Positions 26,420-34,943 of a stretch of DNA of 64,000 nt are shown piece after piece (the first letter of the stretch is position 1; every line of letters begins with the position of its first letter). The stretch is from CAJBVG01 sp943371425 (GTDB lineage: Bacteria; Bacteroidota; Bacteroidia; Sphingobacteriales; Sphingobacteriaceae). Where the stretch lies: NCBI GenBank assembly GCA_943371425.1, contig CALRUR010000003.1, positions 1 to 64,000 on the forward strand, in the 5' to 3' direction. Both the position numbers and the translations under genes were made by a program. Under the pieces are notes generated by a model that saw only the letters and a program-made list of their open reading frames with translations, was not told the DNA's origin and ran no database searches.

Positions 26420-26848
26420 TTATTTCTTCTTTTTCTTCGATTTCTCTGGCTTCGGCTCTATCACTTTCGCAAAAGTAAGTACCGTTTGTTTTTTAGATTT
26501 TAAGTAAAGCACATCGTCGTCTATTTCATAACCATCTACTTTTTTTAAAGTCGACAATAATTCATTTTCGATAGTTTCTGTGTCTTTGCAAAACATTTTA
26601 GTGCTTGCAATATTTTCATTGCATTTCACTTTTTTCTTACCATCAAAAGCAAAGTTTCCTGTAAAATTATTGCAAATGCCTTTTCCAATAAATTGTCCGT
26701 TCGGATTAATTCTCATGGTGCATTTCACCTGAACATCAACGCTGTTCATGGTTTTTAGCTCCCAATTTTTCACGTATTCTGGGTCTTTTTTTGCCGAAAT
26801 TAGAGAGATGCTTAATACAATGGCTGTTAGTACAAGTAATTTTTTCAT
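26420..26848 (-). CDS. META domain (HslJ-like) secreted protein
   Basis: The 142-residue product has a signal peptide (about 1-19, ending 'SLISA'). A META domain follows: 'WELKTMNS', 'NGQFIGKGICNNFTGNFAFDGK', 'IASTKMFCKDTETIENELL', 'DGYEIDDDVLYLKS'. META proteins include heat-inducible HslJ and are periplasmic or outer-membrane proteins of unknown biochemical role. The tail is unusually lysine-rich (EKSKKKKK). The gene is read leftward toward the esterase gene, with a repeat-filled spacer between. Confidence 0.85.
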   Translation of the reverse strand: MKKLLVLTAIVLSISLISAKKDPEYVKNWELKTMNSVDVQVKCTMRINPNGQFIGKGICNNFTGNFAFDGKKKVKCNENIASTKMFCKDTETIENELLSTLKKVDGYEIDDDVLYLKSKKQTVLTFAKVIEPKPEKSKKKKK

Positions 26849-26879
26849 GTTAATTTATAATTTTAGGTTGTATAAATAT

Positions 26880-27058
26880 AGGAATATTTCGGAAAGAACG
26901 AAAATCCGAAAATCCGATAGACCGAAAGACCGTGAATCCGAAAGGCCGAAAATCCGACAGACCGAGAATCTGAAAGATAGACAATTTGTAAAAATGTAAG
27001 GTCGTTACATTTATTACCGGCCTATCTGTCTTTCGGTCTATCGGATTTTCGGATTCAC
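26880..27058. repeat. Self-complementary repeats built from 'accgaaa' and 'atccgaaa' words
   Basis: About ten near-copies of 'atccgaaa' / 'gaccgaaa' at 26880-26990 are followed at 27020-27058 by the same words in inverted orientation (ctttcggtctatcgg, ttttcggattcac). The two halves can form a long imperfect hairpin. The element lies between divergent genes, so it is not only a gene-end feature. Confidence 0.88.
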
Positions 27059-27135
27059 TGTTCAGAATACATCATATGTGGTATTTCCCCAAGTTCTTTA
27101 TCGGCATACTTTTGAGAAACATTAATCTAAATTAT

Positions 27136-29130
27136 ATGAACACTGCTCTACTAAAAACAAGGAAAACATTTCTTAAGGTTAGCTTACTTTTAATAACGAT
27201 ATTAAATATTAACCTAACAACTGCATTTGCACAATTTAATGGAGGTACTGGCACACCGTCCGACCCTTACCAAATTGCCAATGTAACGCAATTACAAGCA
27301 ATGAATACGGCACTCGACAAGCATTTTGTGTTAACCCAAAACATAGATGCAAGTATTACGAGTACTTGGAATGCCGGTGCTGGTTTCGAACCTATAGGGC
27401 CTAGTATTTCTTCAATTTTTACTGGTTCTTTTGATGGGAAAGGCTTTGTAATTTCTAAACTATACATCAATAAAGTTGGCGTTCAGGGAGTAGGTTTGTT
27501 CGGAAACTTTTCTACTGTTACAGGTGTAATACAAAATGTAGGTTTAGACAGTGTAACTGTAAACGGTGGTAGTAGAACTGGTGCATTAGTTGGTAATAAA
27601 CAAGGCGTTGTTAGAAATTGTTATTCTAATGGAACAGTTACTGGTTCTAGTACGGTGGGTGGATTAACTGGCAGGAATGGAAACTCAGAAACCAGTAATT
27701 CTTATTCTACATGTACTGTAAGTGGGGGTACTGAGGTAGGTGGTTTATCTGGAAGTGGAAGTTTTATTATTAATTGTTATGCAGCAGGAAACGTAACCAG
27801 TGCTGGTTCTGCAGGCGGTTTAATAGGTGAAATTTCTTCTGCCGGTGGAAATGTTTTTAACTCTTATGCTACCGGGAATGTAACTTCTACAAGTTCTTCT
27901 AGTGCTACAGGCGGATTAATTGGAAGAGTGCAATTTGGAAATATTGATTTATGTTATGCATCTGGCAATATTACTGGAAATAGAATTGGCGGCTTAATTG
28001 GAATGAGTAACGCTGCAACCGTTACCAGATGTTATAGTACTGCTACATTAAATTCTAGTGGTGGTTTTGGTACCATTATGGCTGGATTAATTGCAGAAAA
28101 TGAATATAAGGTTTACAACTGTTACACCAATGTTAGAATTAACTATACAGGTTCAACTTCAAACGTTACACTTGCTGGTTTAATTGGTAGAAATCAAGAT
28201 CATTCTGAAGTTATAAATACATATGCCGTTGTAAAATTTTTAGGAAGCAATGGTACTAAAAGTGGTTTGTTGGGAGTTAACGAAGTTTCTAATCAGGATA
28301 CCGCAACTATTATAAATTCTTATTGGAATACAGACTCCTCTGGTGTTGTACCTGGTATAGGTATTGATCAAACTGCATCGCAAGTTGTTACTGGTTTAAC
28401 AGATGCACAAATGCGTTTGCGAAATTCATTTCCTCTTTGGAACTTCGATACACTCTGGACAATTAATGAAGGTGTTACTTTCCCTTATTTTAAATCGCCA
28501 GGTACTCCTTGTGTAAATACTACTGCTACCGATAGCATTCGTGCATGTAAATCTTACACCTGGATCAACGGAACCACTTATACTTCGAGTGTTGATACCG
28601 CTAGCTTTATAATTCCAAACACCGCTGGCTGCGATAGCATCATCACCTTAAAATTAACAATAGATACTATTAACATAAATGTGAGTGTAAATGCCAGTGT
28701 GTTAACTGCAGCAGAATCATCTGCAGGAACTACTTATCAATGGATTAATTGCGATACCAATACTCCAATTACTAACGCAACAAACAAAACATACACAGCT
28801 ACCGTTACCGGAAATTATGCGGTTATTGTAAGCAATAATTCTTGTGTTGATACAAGTGTTTGTACTAATGTGGTTGTAGTAGGAATAAATTCAAATAAAA
28901 ATAAATTTATTCATGTTTATCCAAACCCAACAACCAATACCATTCAGTTTAATATAGAAAAAAATGCAGAAGTTAAATTGATGGATGCCTTCGGAAGACT
29001 ATTGTTTACAAGCACTCTAGAAGCAGGTAAGCAGAAAATAAATTTATCTGATTTTGAGAATGGAATTTATGTACTGAATGTAAGCAACGAAGAAAATAAT
29101 TTTACAGCTAAGATTGTGTTGCAAAAATAG
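27136..29130 (+). CDS. Secreted GLUG-repeat protein with T9SS type A sorting domain
   Basis: I start at the ATG at 27136 (664 residues), where the basic N-terminus and signal sequence begin (MNTALLKTRKTFLKVSLLLI...TTAFA). The body starts with 'GTGTPSDPYQIANVTQLQAMN', typical of GLUG proteins. At least seven repeats follow of the form 'GGLIG....G.I.NCYA.G.V' (residues about 110-340), forming a right-handed beta structure. A 'CxSYTW' Ig-like module comes next, then a type A sorting domain ('VYPNPTTNTIQF', 'LMDAFGRLLF', 'FENGIYVLNV', 'KIVLQK'). It is probably a surface adhesin or matrix protein. Confidence 0.92.
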   Translation: MNTALLKTRKTFLKVSLLLITILNINLTTAFAQFNGGTGTPSDPYQIANVTQLQAMNTALDKHFVLTQNIDASITSTWNAGAGFEPIGPSISSIFTGSFDGKGFVISKLYINKVGVQGVGLFGNFSTVTGVIQNVGLDSVTVNGGSRTGALVGNKQGVVRNCYSNGTVTGSSTVGGLTGRNGNSETSNSYSTCTVSGGTEVGGLSGSGSFIINCYAAGNVTSAGSAGGLIGEISSAGGNVFNSYATGNVTSTSSSSATGGLIGRVQFGNIDLCYASGNITGNRIGGLIGMSNAATVTRCYSTATLNSSGGFGTIMAGLIAENEYKVYNCYTNVRINYTGSTSNVTLAGLIGRNQDHSEVINTYAVVKFLGSNGTKSGLLGVNEVSNQDTATIINSYWNTDSSGVVPGIGIDQTASQVVTGLTDAQMRLRNSFPLWNFDTLWTINEGVTFPYFKSPGTPCVNTTATDSIRACKSYTWINGTTYTSSVDTASFIIPNTAGCDSIITLKLTIDTININVSVNASVLTAAESSAGTTYQWINCDTNTPITNATNKTYTATVTGNYAVIVSNNSCVDTSVCTNVVVVGINSNKNKFIHVYPNPTTNTIQFNIEKNAEVKLMDAFGRLLFTSTLEAGKQKINLSDFENGIYVLNVSNEENNFTAKIVLQK

Positions 29131-29135
29131 TTTTA

Positions 29136-29289
29136 GAAATGTCGAATTTTAGAAATGTCGAAATGTCGAGGGTTCGATATGCCAATAATACATAAAAAAG
29201 AAAGGCCGCTACTTAGAAGTAACAGCCTTTCTTTTTTTTAACTATTCGACAGTTCTAAAATTCGACCCTTCGACCTTTCTACAATTCGA
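29136..29289. repeat. Inverted 'gtcgaa / ttcgac' repeats around a terminator
   Basis: Left of the terminator are four 'gtcgaa'-type words mixed with 'ttttagaaat'. Right of it are four 'ttcgac' words mixed with 'ttctaaaatt'. The two sides are roughly complementary, so the whole spacer between the converging genes can fold. Confidence 0.85.
29194..29239. terminator. Bidirectional rho-independent terminator
   Basis: A 13-bp perfect stem (aaaaaagaaaggc at 29194-29206 with 29225-29237) is extended inside by a weaker helix. A-tracts and T-tracts form part of the stem, so it can work on both strands for the converging GLUG and icd genes. Confidence 0.85.
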
Positions 29290-30513
29290 TTAAAGCGCTG
29301 CTTTCAACGCAGAATCAATCTCATTCAAAAACTCTTCCGTATACAAATAATGCTCTCCATGGTTTACTTTATTTCCATGGATACATACTGCTAAATCTTT
29401 CGTCATTTTACCCGACTCTACCACTTCGATACAAACTTTCTCTAAAGTTTGTGCAAAGCGAATTAAGTCTTGGTTATTGTCTAATTGTCCGCGGAATGCC
29501 AAACCTTGTGTCCATGCAAATATAGATGCTATTGGGTTGGTAGAAGTTGGTTTGCCATTTTGGTGATCTCTGTAATGGCGTGTTACCGTTCCGTGTGCTG
29601 CTTCTGCTTCCATGGTTTTTCCATCAGGTGTAATTAATGCCGATGTCATCAACCCTAATGAACCAAAACCTTGCGCTACGGTATCCGACTGCACATCGCC
29701 GTCGTAGTTTTTACAAGCCCACACAAAATTTCCGTTCCATTTTAATGCCGAAGCAACCATGTCGTCAATTAAACGATGCTCATACGTAATACCTGCAGCA
29801 TCAAATTTTGCTTTGAATTCGTTTTGGTAAATCTCTTCGAAAATATCTTTAAATCTACCATCGTATTTTTTCAAAATGGTGTTTTTTGTAGATAAGTACA
29901 ATGGCCATTTTTTCATCAATGCCTGGTTAAAGCAAGCACGTGCAAAACCGATAATCGATTCTTCAGTATTGTACATTGCTAACGCAACACCATCACCTTT
30001 AAAATTAAATACTTCATGCTCTATCACTGTTCCATCTTCGCCTTCAAACTTAATGGTTAGTTTACCTTTTCCTTTAGTTACAAAATCCGTTGCACGGTAC
30101 TGATCGCCGAATGCATGGCGGCCAATGCAAATAGGAGCGGTCCAGTTTGGAACCAAACGTGGGATGTTTTTCATTACAATAGGCTCGCGGAAAACAGTAC
30201 CATCTAAAATATTACGGATGGTTCCGTTTGGCGACTTCCACATTTGTTTTAAGTTGAATTCTTTTACACGAGCTTCATCAGGAGTGATGGTTGCACATTT
30301 AATTCCAACATTATATTTTTTGATTGCTTCCGCCGCGTCAACCGTTACTTGGTCGTTGGTTTCGTCGCGGTACTCAATACCCAAATCATAATACTTAATA
30401 TCGATTTCTAGGTACGGAAGAATTAATTTGTCTTTAATAAATTTCCAGATGATGCGGGTCATCTCGTCCCCATCCAGCTCTACTACCGGATTTGCTACTT
30501 TTATCTTATTCAT
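29290..30513 (-). CDS. icd: NADP-dependent isocitrate dehydrogenase (type II, eukaryotic-like)
   Basis: The 407-residue enzyme has the type II NADP-IDH pattern: 'VVELDGDEMTRIIW' at the start, 'KSPNGTIRNILDGTVFREPI', 'RHAFGDQYRATD', 'DDMVASALKWNGNFVWACKNYDGDVQSD', and 'EAAHGTVTRHYRDHQNGKPTSTNPIASIFAWT'. It converts isocitrate to 2-oxoglutarate with NADP in the citric acid cycle. I reject an upstream in-frame TTG at 30537 because it lies within a promoter -7 element and has no family counterpart. Homodimeric enzymes of this class are common in Bacteroidota. The gene stands alone. Confidence 0.96.
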   Translation of the reverse strand: MNKIKVANPVVELDGDEMTRIIWKFIKDKLILPYLEIDIKYYDLGIEYRDETNDQVTVDAAEAIKKYNVGIKCATITPDEARVKEFNLKQMWKSPNGTIRNILDGTVFREPIVMKNIPRLVPNWTAPICIGRHAFGDQYRATDFVTKGKGKLTIKFEGEDGTVIEHEVFNFKGDGVALAMYNTEESIIGFARACFNQALMKKWPLYLSTKNTILKKYDGRFKDIFEEIYQNEFKAKFDAAGITYEHRLIDDMVASALKWNGNFVWACKNYDGDVQSDTVAQGFGSLGLMTSALITPDGKTMEAEAAHGTVTRHYRDHQNGKPTSTNPIASIFAWTQGLAFRGQLDNNQDLIRFAQTLEKVCIEVVESGKMTKDLAVCIHGNKVNHGEHYLYTEEFLNEIDSALKAAL

Positions 30514-30534
30514 ATGGTCTTTAAAAATTGAAGC

Positions 30535-30542
30535 CAAATGTA
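30535..30542 (-). promoter_or_regulatory. -7 element of the icd promoter
   Basis: The minus strand reads TACATTTG, an exact TAnnTTTG match 21 bp upstream of the chosen ATG. It supports the ATG at 30513 as the start. No clear -33 element is seen. Confidence 0.6.
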
Positions 30543-30608
30543 GTTAATTTCTTTTAAATTCTGAATAGCAGAGAGCGAGGAGCAGGGAGCAATTAGCACA
30601 CTAGCATA

Positions 30609-30644
30609 CTAACTTATATCCAAGCCCAGTACATCCCTAAAAGC
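30609..30644 (-). pseudogene. Remnant of the 3' end of a second dnaX (tau C-terminus)
   Basis: Read leftward, this stretch encodes R-D-V-L-G-L-D-I-S followed by a stop. That is the same nine residues and stop as the end of the dnaX tail at 32290. Five of the nine codons differ silently between the two copies, so this is a diverged copy and not a recent duplication. Homology stops abruptly upstream, where a T9SS remnant on the other strand begins. Confidence 0.7.
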
Positions 30645-30816
30645 GGAAATTATTAAAACAGATATGTTGGGACAGCAGAAGTGTAGAACCATTTTACCAA
30701 TTAATAAGTATTATTTGCTTACTAACTTGGAACAACTGGATTCAGGAGTGTATATTTATACAATATATGTGAATGATTTAAAAAATGAATCGAAAAAACT
30801 ACTTATTCAAAAATAA
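30643..30816 (+). pseudogene. Remnant of a T9SS type A sorting domain
   Basis: The frame encodes about 57 residues that read as the last part of a type A sorting domain: 'IIKTDMLGQQKC', 'NLEQLDSGVYIYTIYV', 'KKLLIQK', then TAA. There is no start codon, signal peptide or upstream domain. The stop overlaps the ATG of the next T9SS gene (TAATG), as in an operon of such genes. The rest of the gene seems to have been deleted, with the break near 30640 next to the dnaX remnant. Confidence 0.75.
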
Positions 30817-32189
30817 TGAGAACACTTACTCTTTTTTTTACATTATTTTTTAGTACTTATTTTTGTTATTCTCAAGTATTCAAAACTTTAGACAGCGGAT
30901 TAAATGGGAAATTTGGGACAAGTTTTGTTACTGCAATGGGAGTCTTTAAAAATAACTTGTATATATCTGGAGGTTTTAAATCAATAAATAATACAAATAT
31001 TGGAGGTACAGCTAGGTGGAATGGGAGTTCTTGGGATAGTGTTGGATGTCCTAGTGGAATTAAAGGGAATTTAAGAGTAATTAAAGAATATAAAGATGAA
31101 TTGGCGTGTGGAGGGAATATGCAAGATGTCTGTGATATAATTAATGAAACAGGAGCAGGTGATTTATTAATTGTAAATTGGAACGATAGCTCTTGGCGTG
31201 CAATAGCAAGATGGGTTGGTAGTCCTTCCAATTTTGGAACAATTTATTGTATGGCAGTTTATAACGGTGAATTATATGTTGGAGGTACGATAATGTTTAT
31301 TGGAGGAAAGTATGCTTCTGGTATAGCTAGGTGGGATGGTTCACAGTGGCGTAGTGTAAGAGCCGGAATTACTGGAGGTTGGCGAGATGTAAGATCGATG
31401 GCAGTTTATAATGATGAGTTATATATTGGAGGGAATTTTACAGGAGTAGATTCTCAATTATGCTTAGGAGTTGCCAAATGGAATGGAACTGTATGGAGCC
31501 CAGTTGGAGGAGGTGTTGCAGGAGGCAGTGTAGGAGGAATTGTGGTAGATTCGATAAAGAATATTTTATATGCTATAGGTGGTTTTCAATATGCAGAAGG
31601 AGTTTTTGTAAATGGTGTTGCAAAATGGGACGGAAATAAATGGGATTCTGTAGGAAGTCCAATTACAAATGGTGGCGGTGCTATTTGTATGTACAGAAAT
31701 AAGCTATTTGTAGGTGGGCCATTTGATGTAAGTCAGACAGAAGATACAGTAATGGCTAGTTGGGATGGTGTGAAGTGGACACCAATAACAGGCCATTATG
31801 GAAGTGTAAACGTAATGACAGTTTTTCAAGATAAATTAATAATAGGTGGATCTTTTGTTAGCATAAATGGCGATACGTTAAAAAGAGGAATAGCAGCTTA
31901 TTATGAACCACCCTTGGGTATACCATCGAAGGAGTTCAACAAGGAACTCAACATTTATCCGAACCCTAGCAATAACAATATTACTTACCACGTTGATGCA
32001 AACCAAGAGCAAAATTGTATATCAATAATTAACAGCAAAGGACAAGTAGTTTATCAAAATAGTCAAATCGAAAATATGTCGCCTCGCAATACCATTAACA
32101 TTTCAAATCTTACCGCAGGAGTTTATATGTTAATTGTATCAACTAGAGAAAATAATTACAGTGGGAAATTTATAGTTACTAGTTACTAG
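30816..32189 (+). CDS. Secreted beta-propeller protein with T9SS type A sorting domain
   Basis: The 457-residue product has a signal peptide (MRTLTLFFTLFFSTYFCYSQ). About six repeats of roughly 55 residues follow, each with 'MAVYN.ELYIGG.F', then 'G.ARWDG..W..VG', which points to a kelch-like or galactose-oxidase-like propeller. The end is a type A sorting domain ('IYPNPSNNNITYHV', 'IINSKGQVVYQN', 'LTAGVYMLIV', 'KFIVTSY'). The ATG overlaps the stop of a sorting-domain remnant. The coding sequence runs into 'actagt' spacer words at its 3' end. Function unknown. Confidence 0.87.
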   Translation: MRTLTLFFTLFFSTYFCYSQVFKTLDSGLNGKFGTSFVTAMGVFKNNLYISGGFKSINNTNIGGTARWNGSSWDSVGCPSGIKGNLRVIKEYKDELACGGNMQDVCDIINETGAGDLLIVNWNDSSWRAIARWVGSPSNFGTIYCMAVYNGELYVGGTIMFIGGKYASGIARWDGSQWRSVRAGITGGWRDVRSMAVYNDELYIGGNFTGVDSQLCLGVAKWNGTVWSPVGGGVAGGSVGGIVVDSIKNILYAIGGFQYAEGVFVNGVAKWDGNKWDSVGSPITNGGGAICMYRNKLFVGGPFDVSQTEDTVMASWDGVKWTPITGHYGSVNVMTVFQDKLIIGGSFVSINGDTLKRGIAAYYEPPLGIPSKEFNKELNIYPNPSNNNITYHVDANQEQNCISIINSKGQVVYQNSQIENMSPRNTINISNLTAGVYMLIVSTRENNYSGKFIVTSY

Positions 32190-32289
32190 TCACCAATCTT
32201 TAGACTTTAGACAATGTGCCAATGACGTATAGCCTAATTAACTCAATAACTATTAACCCAAAACTTTTCTAATGAATAGAGACTAATGA
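32190..32289. repeat. Spacer with 'actagt / gactaatgac' words
   Basis: This 100-bp stretch between two converging genes holds 'actagttactagtcacc' at its left end and 'gagactaatgactagc' at its right, partly inverted to each other. No T-tailed hairpin of normal strength is visible. Confidence 0.55.
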
Positions 32290-32877
32290 CTAGCTTATGT
32301 CAAGTCCCAATACATCCCTCAACACCTGCAAATTCGGATTCTTCGTGGTCATCGATTTGAATTTCTCCGCATTGGTATAAGGAGTGCTGTCTAACTCGAT
32401 CGTATTCATTTCTATCACAAAATCTATGTTATAGTTCTGCAGTTTTTCTCTTAAAAATCCAGCGATAAATGGTTTTTCCGATTGAAATAATTCCAACTGA
32501 ATTTTATTATTAAATTGAAGATGGATAGCCGTATTTTCTTTTAATTCTGGTTGCAAGTTTGCAATCATTACATTAATAGAAGCTTGGTTCTTCGCGGCAA
32601 TTTGCGCAATGGCTTCGTCCCAGTAATGCTTAAAATCGCCATAAGAAAAATCTTGAGTAGGCAGCACTACATCATCTGCTTTTTCTTCTTTTTTCAATTC
32701 GAATTTACCAGATTTTATATCGGCAATACTCGGAAGTTTGATGGCTGGTTTTTTACCCGAACTAGTATTTGTTTTTAAAGGAGTACCTCCGTTGCTTGGC
32801 ATAGCAATGGCTGCATTTTCTTTTTTTATTTCTGTTGATGGTAGGGTAGGTGTGGCACTTGCAGCTTCATTACTCAT
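32290..32877 (-). CDS. dnaX: DNA polymerase III tau C-terminal part (dnaX, -1 frame)
   Basis: This 195-residue frame matches the C-terminal part of Bacteroidota tau: a low-complexity linker at 1-75, then a folded tail that starts at 'FSYGDFKHYWDEAIAQI' and ends 'VLRDVLGLDIS'. It has no promoter or ribosome binding site of its own. Its ATG overlaps the stop of the upstream dnaX frame (ATGA) at the end of an A10 run. A -1 slip on that run would join the two into a protein of about 575 residues, the usual tau length. Tau's tail contacts the replicative helicase and polymerase in known systems. Confidence 0.8.
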   Translation of the reverse strand: MSNEAASATPTLPSTEIKKENAAIAMPSNGGTPLKTNTSSGKKPAIKLPSIADIKSGKFELKKEEKADDVVLPTQDFSYGDFKHYWDEAIAQIAAKNQASINVMIANLQPELKENTAIHLQFNNKIQLELFQSEKPFIAGFLREKLQNYNIDFVIEMNTIELDSTPYTNAEKFKSMTTKNPNLQVLRDVLGLDIS

Positions 32878-34019
32878 TTTTTTTTTACCGCCTGCGAATC
32901 GTCAGGAAGTTGGGCAATATTTAATGCCGATTGTATGTGGCACATTTTCATAAAAGCCAACTCTACATGCAGTCGTTGGTTTTTACTTTGTTTATAATGA
33001 ATGTCGCACTGGTTGGCAATGTTCAATGCCGAAAGTAAAAGAGATACCGAACATTTAGTGCTTTGATCTAAGTAACGTTGCTTTAATTGTTCGCTCACTT
33101 TTAACAATTGTACGGTTGCTGCATCCTTTGCTACTAATAGGTTTCGGAAGTGCTCGCTTAAACCATTGATGCAATTATTACCATCAAAACCTTTTTGTAA
33201 AATTTCATCAAAAGTTAATAAAATATCTTTTACACTTTGGTTTAAAATGGCATCGGTTATTTTAAAATAATAATCGTAATCGAGTATGTTTAAATTATCG
33301 ATTACCGATTGGTAGGTTAAATGTTGGCCGGCAAAAGAAACAATTTGATCGAATATAGAGAGTGCGTCGCGCAAAGCACCGTCAGCTTTTTGAGCAATTA
33401 CGTGTAGCGCTTCATTATCTGCTTCAATTTTTTCGCTATTAGAAATAAATTGCAAATGATTGGCAATGTCTTCAACCTGTATTCTATTAAAATCGAATAT
33501 TTGGCATCGAGATAAAATCGTAGGAATAATTTTATGCTTCTCTGTAGTTGCTAAAATAAAAATAGCATACGATGGTGGTTCTTCCAATGTTTTTAAGAAT
33601 GCATTAAATGCACTCGTGGTAAGCATATGAACCTCATCGATTATATAAATTTTATATTTTCCTGATGGTGGAGCAAAGCGAACTTGTTCAACTAAATTTC
33701 TAATATCGTCTACCGAGTTATTAGAAGCAGCATCGAGCTCGTGTATGTTTAATGAGGTACCATTTTTAAATGAAACGCATGACTCGCATTGGTCGCATGC
33801 CTCCATATCTGAAGTGGGATTGGTACAATTAATGGTTTTAGCAAGAATACGGGCACAGGTGGTTTTACCAACTCCTCTTGGTCCGCAAAATAAAAAAGCC
33901 TGCGCTAAGTGGTTATTCTTAATCGCATTTTTTAAGGTATTAGTAATATGTGATTGCCCCACTACTGTGTTAAACACAGCCGGGCGGTATTTACGAGCCG
34001 AAACAATAAAATTCTCCAC
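32874..34019 (-). CDS. dnaX: DNA polymerase III gamma/tau subunit, ATPase part
   Basis: I use the GTG at 34019 (V-E-N-F-I-V-S-A-R-K-Y-R-P; 381 residues), because the longer upstream frame only translates repeat sequence. The clamp-loader AAA+ motifs are present: 'FCGPRGVGKTTCARI' (Walker A), the four-cysteine zinc site ('CTNPTSDMEACDQCESC'), 'IYIIDEVHML' (Walker B) and 'ILATTEKHKIIPTILSRCQIF' (sensor 1 and SRC motif). Domain III follows, then the frame stops just after the A10 run ('AVKKK'). Unshifted translation gives a gamma-like product; slippage gives tau. It loads the sliding clamp during replication. Confidence 0.93.
   Translation of the reverse strand: MENFIVSARKYRPAVFNTVVGQSHITNTLKNAIKNNHLAQAFLFCGPRGVGKTTCARILAKTINCTNPTSDMEACDQCESCVSFKNGTSLNIHELDAASNNSVDDIRNLVEQVRFAPPSGKYKIYIIDEVHMLTTSAFNAFLKTLEEPPSYAIFILATTEKHKIIPTILSRCQIFDFNRIQVEDIANHLQFISNSEKIEADNEALHVIAQKADGALRDALSIFDQIVSFAGQHLTYQSVIDNLNILDYDYYFKITDAILNQSVKDILLTFDEILQKGFDGNNCINGLSEHFRNLLVAKDAATVQLLKVSEQLKQRYLDQSTKCSVSLLLSALNIANQCDIHYKQSKNQRLHVELAFMKMCHIQSALNIAQLPDDSQAVKKK
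32877..32886 (-). promoter_or_regulatory. A10 slippage site in dnaX
   Basis: The minus strand reads gcggt-A10-tgag. In the dnaX frame this gives Val-Lys-Lys-Lys-stop; one base back it continues into the tau tail. Comparable A-runs drive -1 ribosomal frameshifting in E. coli dnaX and RNA polymerase slippage in Thermus dnaX. A miscounted homopolymer (A11) would also join the frames. Confidence 0.65.
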
Positions 34020-34037
34020 GGCGCTAAAATATAAAAA

Positions 34038-34142
34038 TGTATTGAGTATCGAGTATCGAGTATCAAGAAAATTTTCTATAATTGTTCCCTGTACTCGATA
34101 CCTAATACTCGATACACGATACTTACTACTCAATACTCAAAC
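34038..34142. repeat. Inverted 'gagtatc / gatactc' repeats
   Basis: Three direct copies of 'cgagtatcgagtatc' type at 34044-34068 face inverted copies (actcgatac, ctcgatacacgatac) at 34093-34140, making an imperfect hairpin between two divergent genes. The dnaX GTG lies just beyond it. Related words occur at 34927-34970 and 37067-37144. Confidence 0.85.
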
Positions 34143-34943
34143 ATGGCATTCGAATTTCACACCGATTGGGACGTTTATTTTAATCAGCAATACGAGAATT
34201 CTAAAAATTACGTATTGCCATTTATTGCTCAATCGAAAAAAATTGATGCCAATACCAAGATCATGGAAATTGGTTGTGGTGAAGGCGGTGTACTTAAGGC
34301 ATTTACCGAATTAGGTTGTAAAGTAGTAGGGGTCGATTTAGAACCATCAAGAGTAGAGAAGGCGGAACATTACATGCGTGAGTATGTAGACAAGGGCTTG
34401 GCCAGGTTTATTGCCAAAAATATATATGATGTTGATTTTGAGAAGGATTTTGCGAATCAGTTTGATGTCATCATTTTAAAAGATTCAATTGAGCACATCC
34501 CAGAGCAAGAGAAAATTATTGCGCAGTTGAAAAAATACATGGCAAAAGAAGGAGTTATATTCTTCGGATTTCCACCTTGGTATATGCCCTTTGGCGGACA
34601 TCAACAAATATGTAAGAACAAATGGTTGAGCAAATTGCCTTATTACCATTTATTACCTGCAGGCATTTATAAATGGATTTTGGAGAGGGCCGGAGAGCAG
34701 CCTGCGGCTGTTAAAGAGCTGTTAGAAATTAAAGATACGGGCATCAGTATAGAGCGATTTGAACGCATTTGCGAACGAACAGGATATAAAATCATCCAAA
34801 AAAACCATTATTTAATAAACCCAATTTACCGCTACAAATTCAAATTGGAACCGCGTTTACAACTCCCAATTGTACGAAATGTGCCGTTTTTAAGGAATTT
34901 TGTGACTACGTGTGTGTATTATTTAGTGGCGAGTAGAGAGTAG
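34143..34943 (+). CDS. Class I SAM-dependent methyltransferase
   Basis: The 266-residue protein has the Rossmann methyltransferase motifs: 'IMEIGCGEGGVLKAF' (motif I) at about 40-54, 'VVGVDLEPSRVEKA' (acidic loop), 'FDVIILKDSIEHIPEQE' (motif IV region) and 'GVIFFGFPPWYMPFGGHQQ'. The C-terminal 90 residues are a basic extension with 'ERFERICERTGYKIIQKNHYLINPIYRYKF', often seen in cell-envelope or small-molecule methyltransferases of Bacteroidota. The substrate is unknown. It sits alone between repeat-rich spacers. Confidence 0.85.
   Translation: MAFEFHTDWDVYFNQQYENSKNYVLPFIAQSKKIDANTKIMEIGCGEGGVLKAFTELGCKVVGVDLEPSRVEKAEHYMREYVDKGLARFIAKNIYDVDFEKDFANQFDVIILKDSIEHIPEQEKIIAQLKKYMAKEGVIFFGFPPWYMPFGGHQQICKNKWLSKLPYYHLLPAGIYKWILERAGEQPAAVKELLEIKDTGISIERFERICERTGYKIIQKNHYLINPIYRYKFKLEPRLQLPIVRNVPFLRNFVTTCVYYLVASRE

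Noticed and set aside
30514..30537. TTG start adding eight residues to isocitrate dehydrogenase
   Set aside because: The TTG lies within an exact TAnnTTTG promoter element and the family starts at the ATG at 30513.
32290..34019. dnaX as a broken pseudogene
   Set aside because: Both parts keep all expected motifs, and the break is exactly at an A10 run, so slippage or a homopolymer miscount is far more likely than inactivation of an essential gene.
34020..34133. Longer DnaX start
   Set aside because: The extra residues translate 'gagtatc' spacer repeats; the family starts close to V-E-N-F-I-V-S-A-R-K-Y-R-P.
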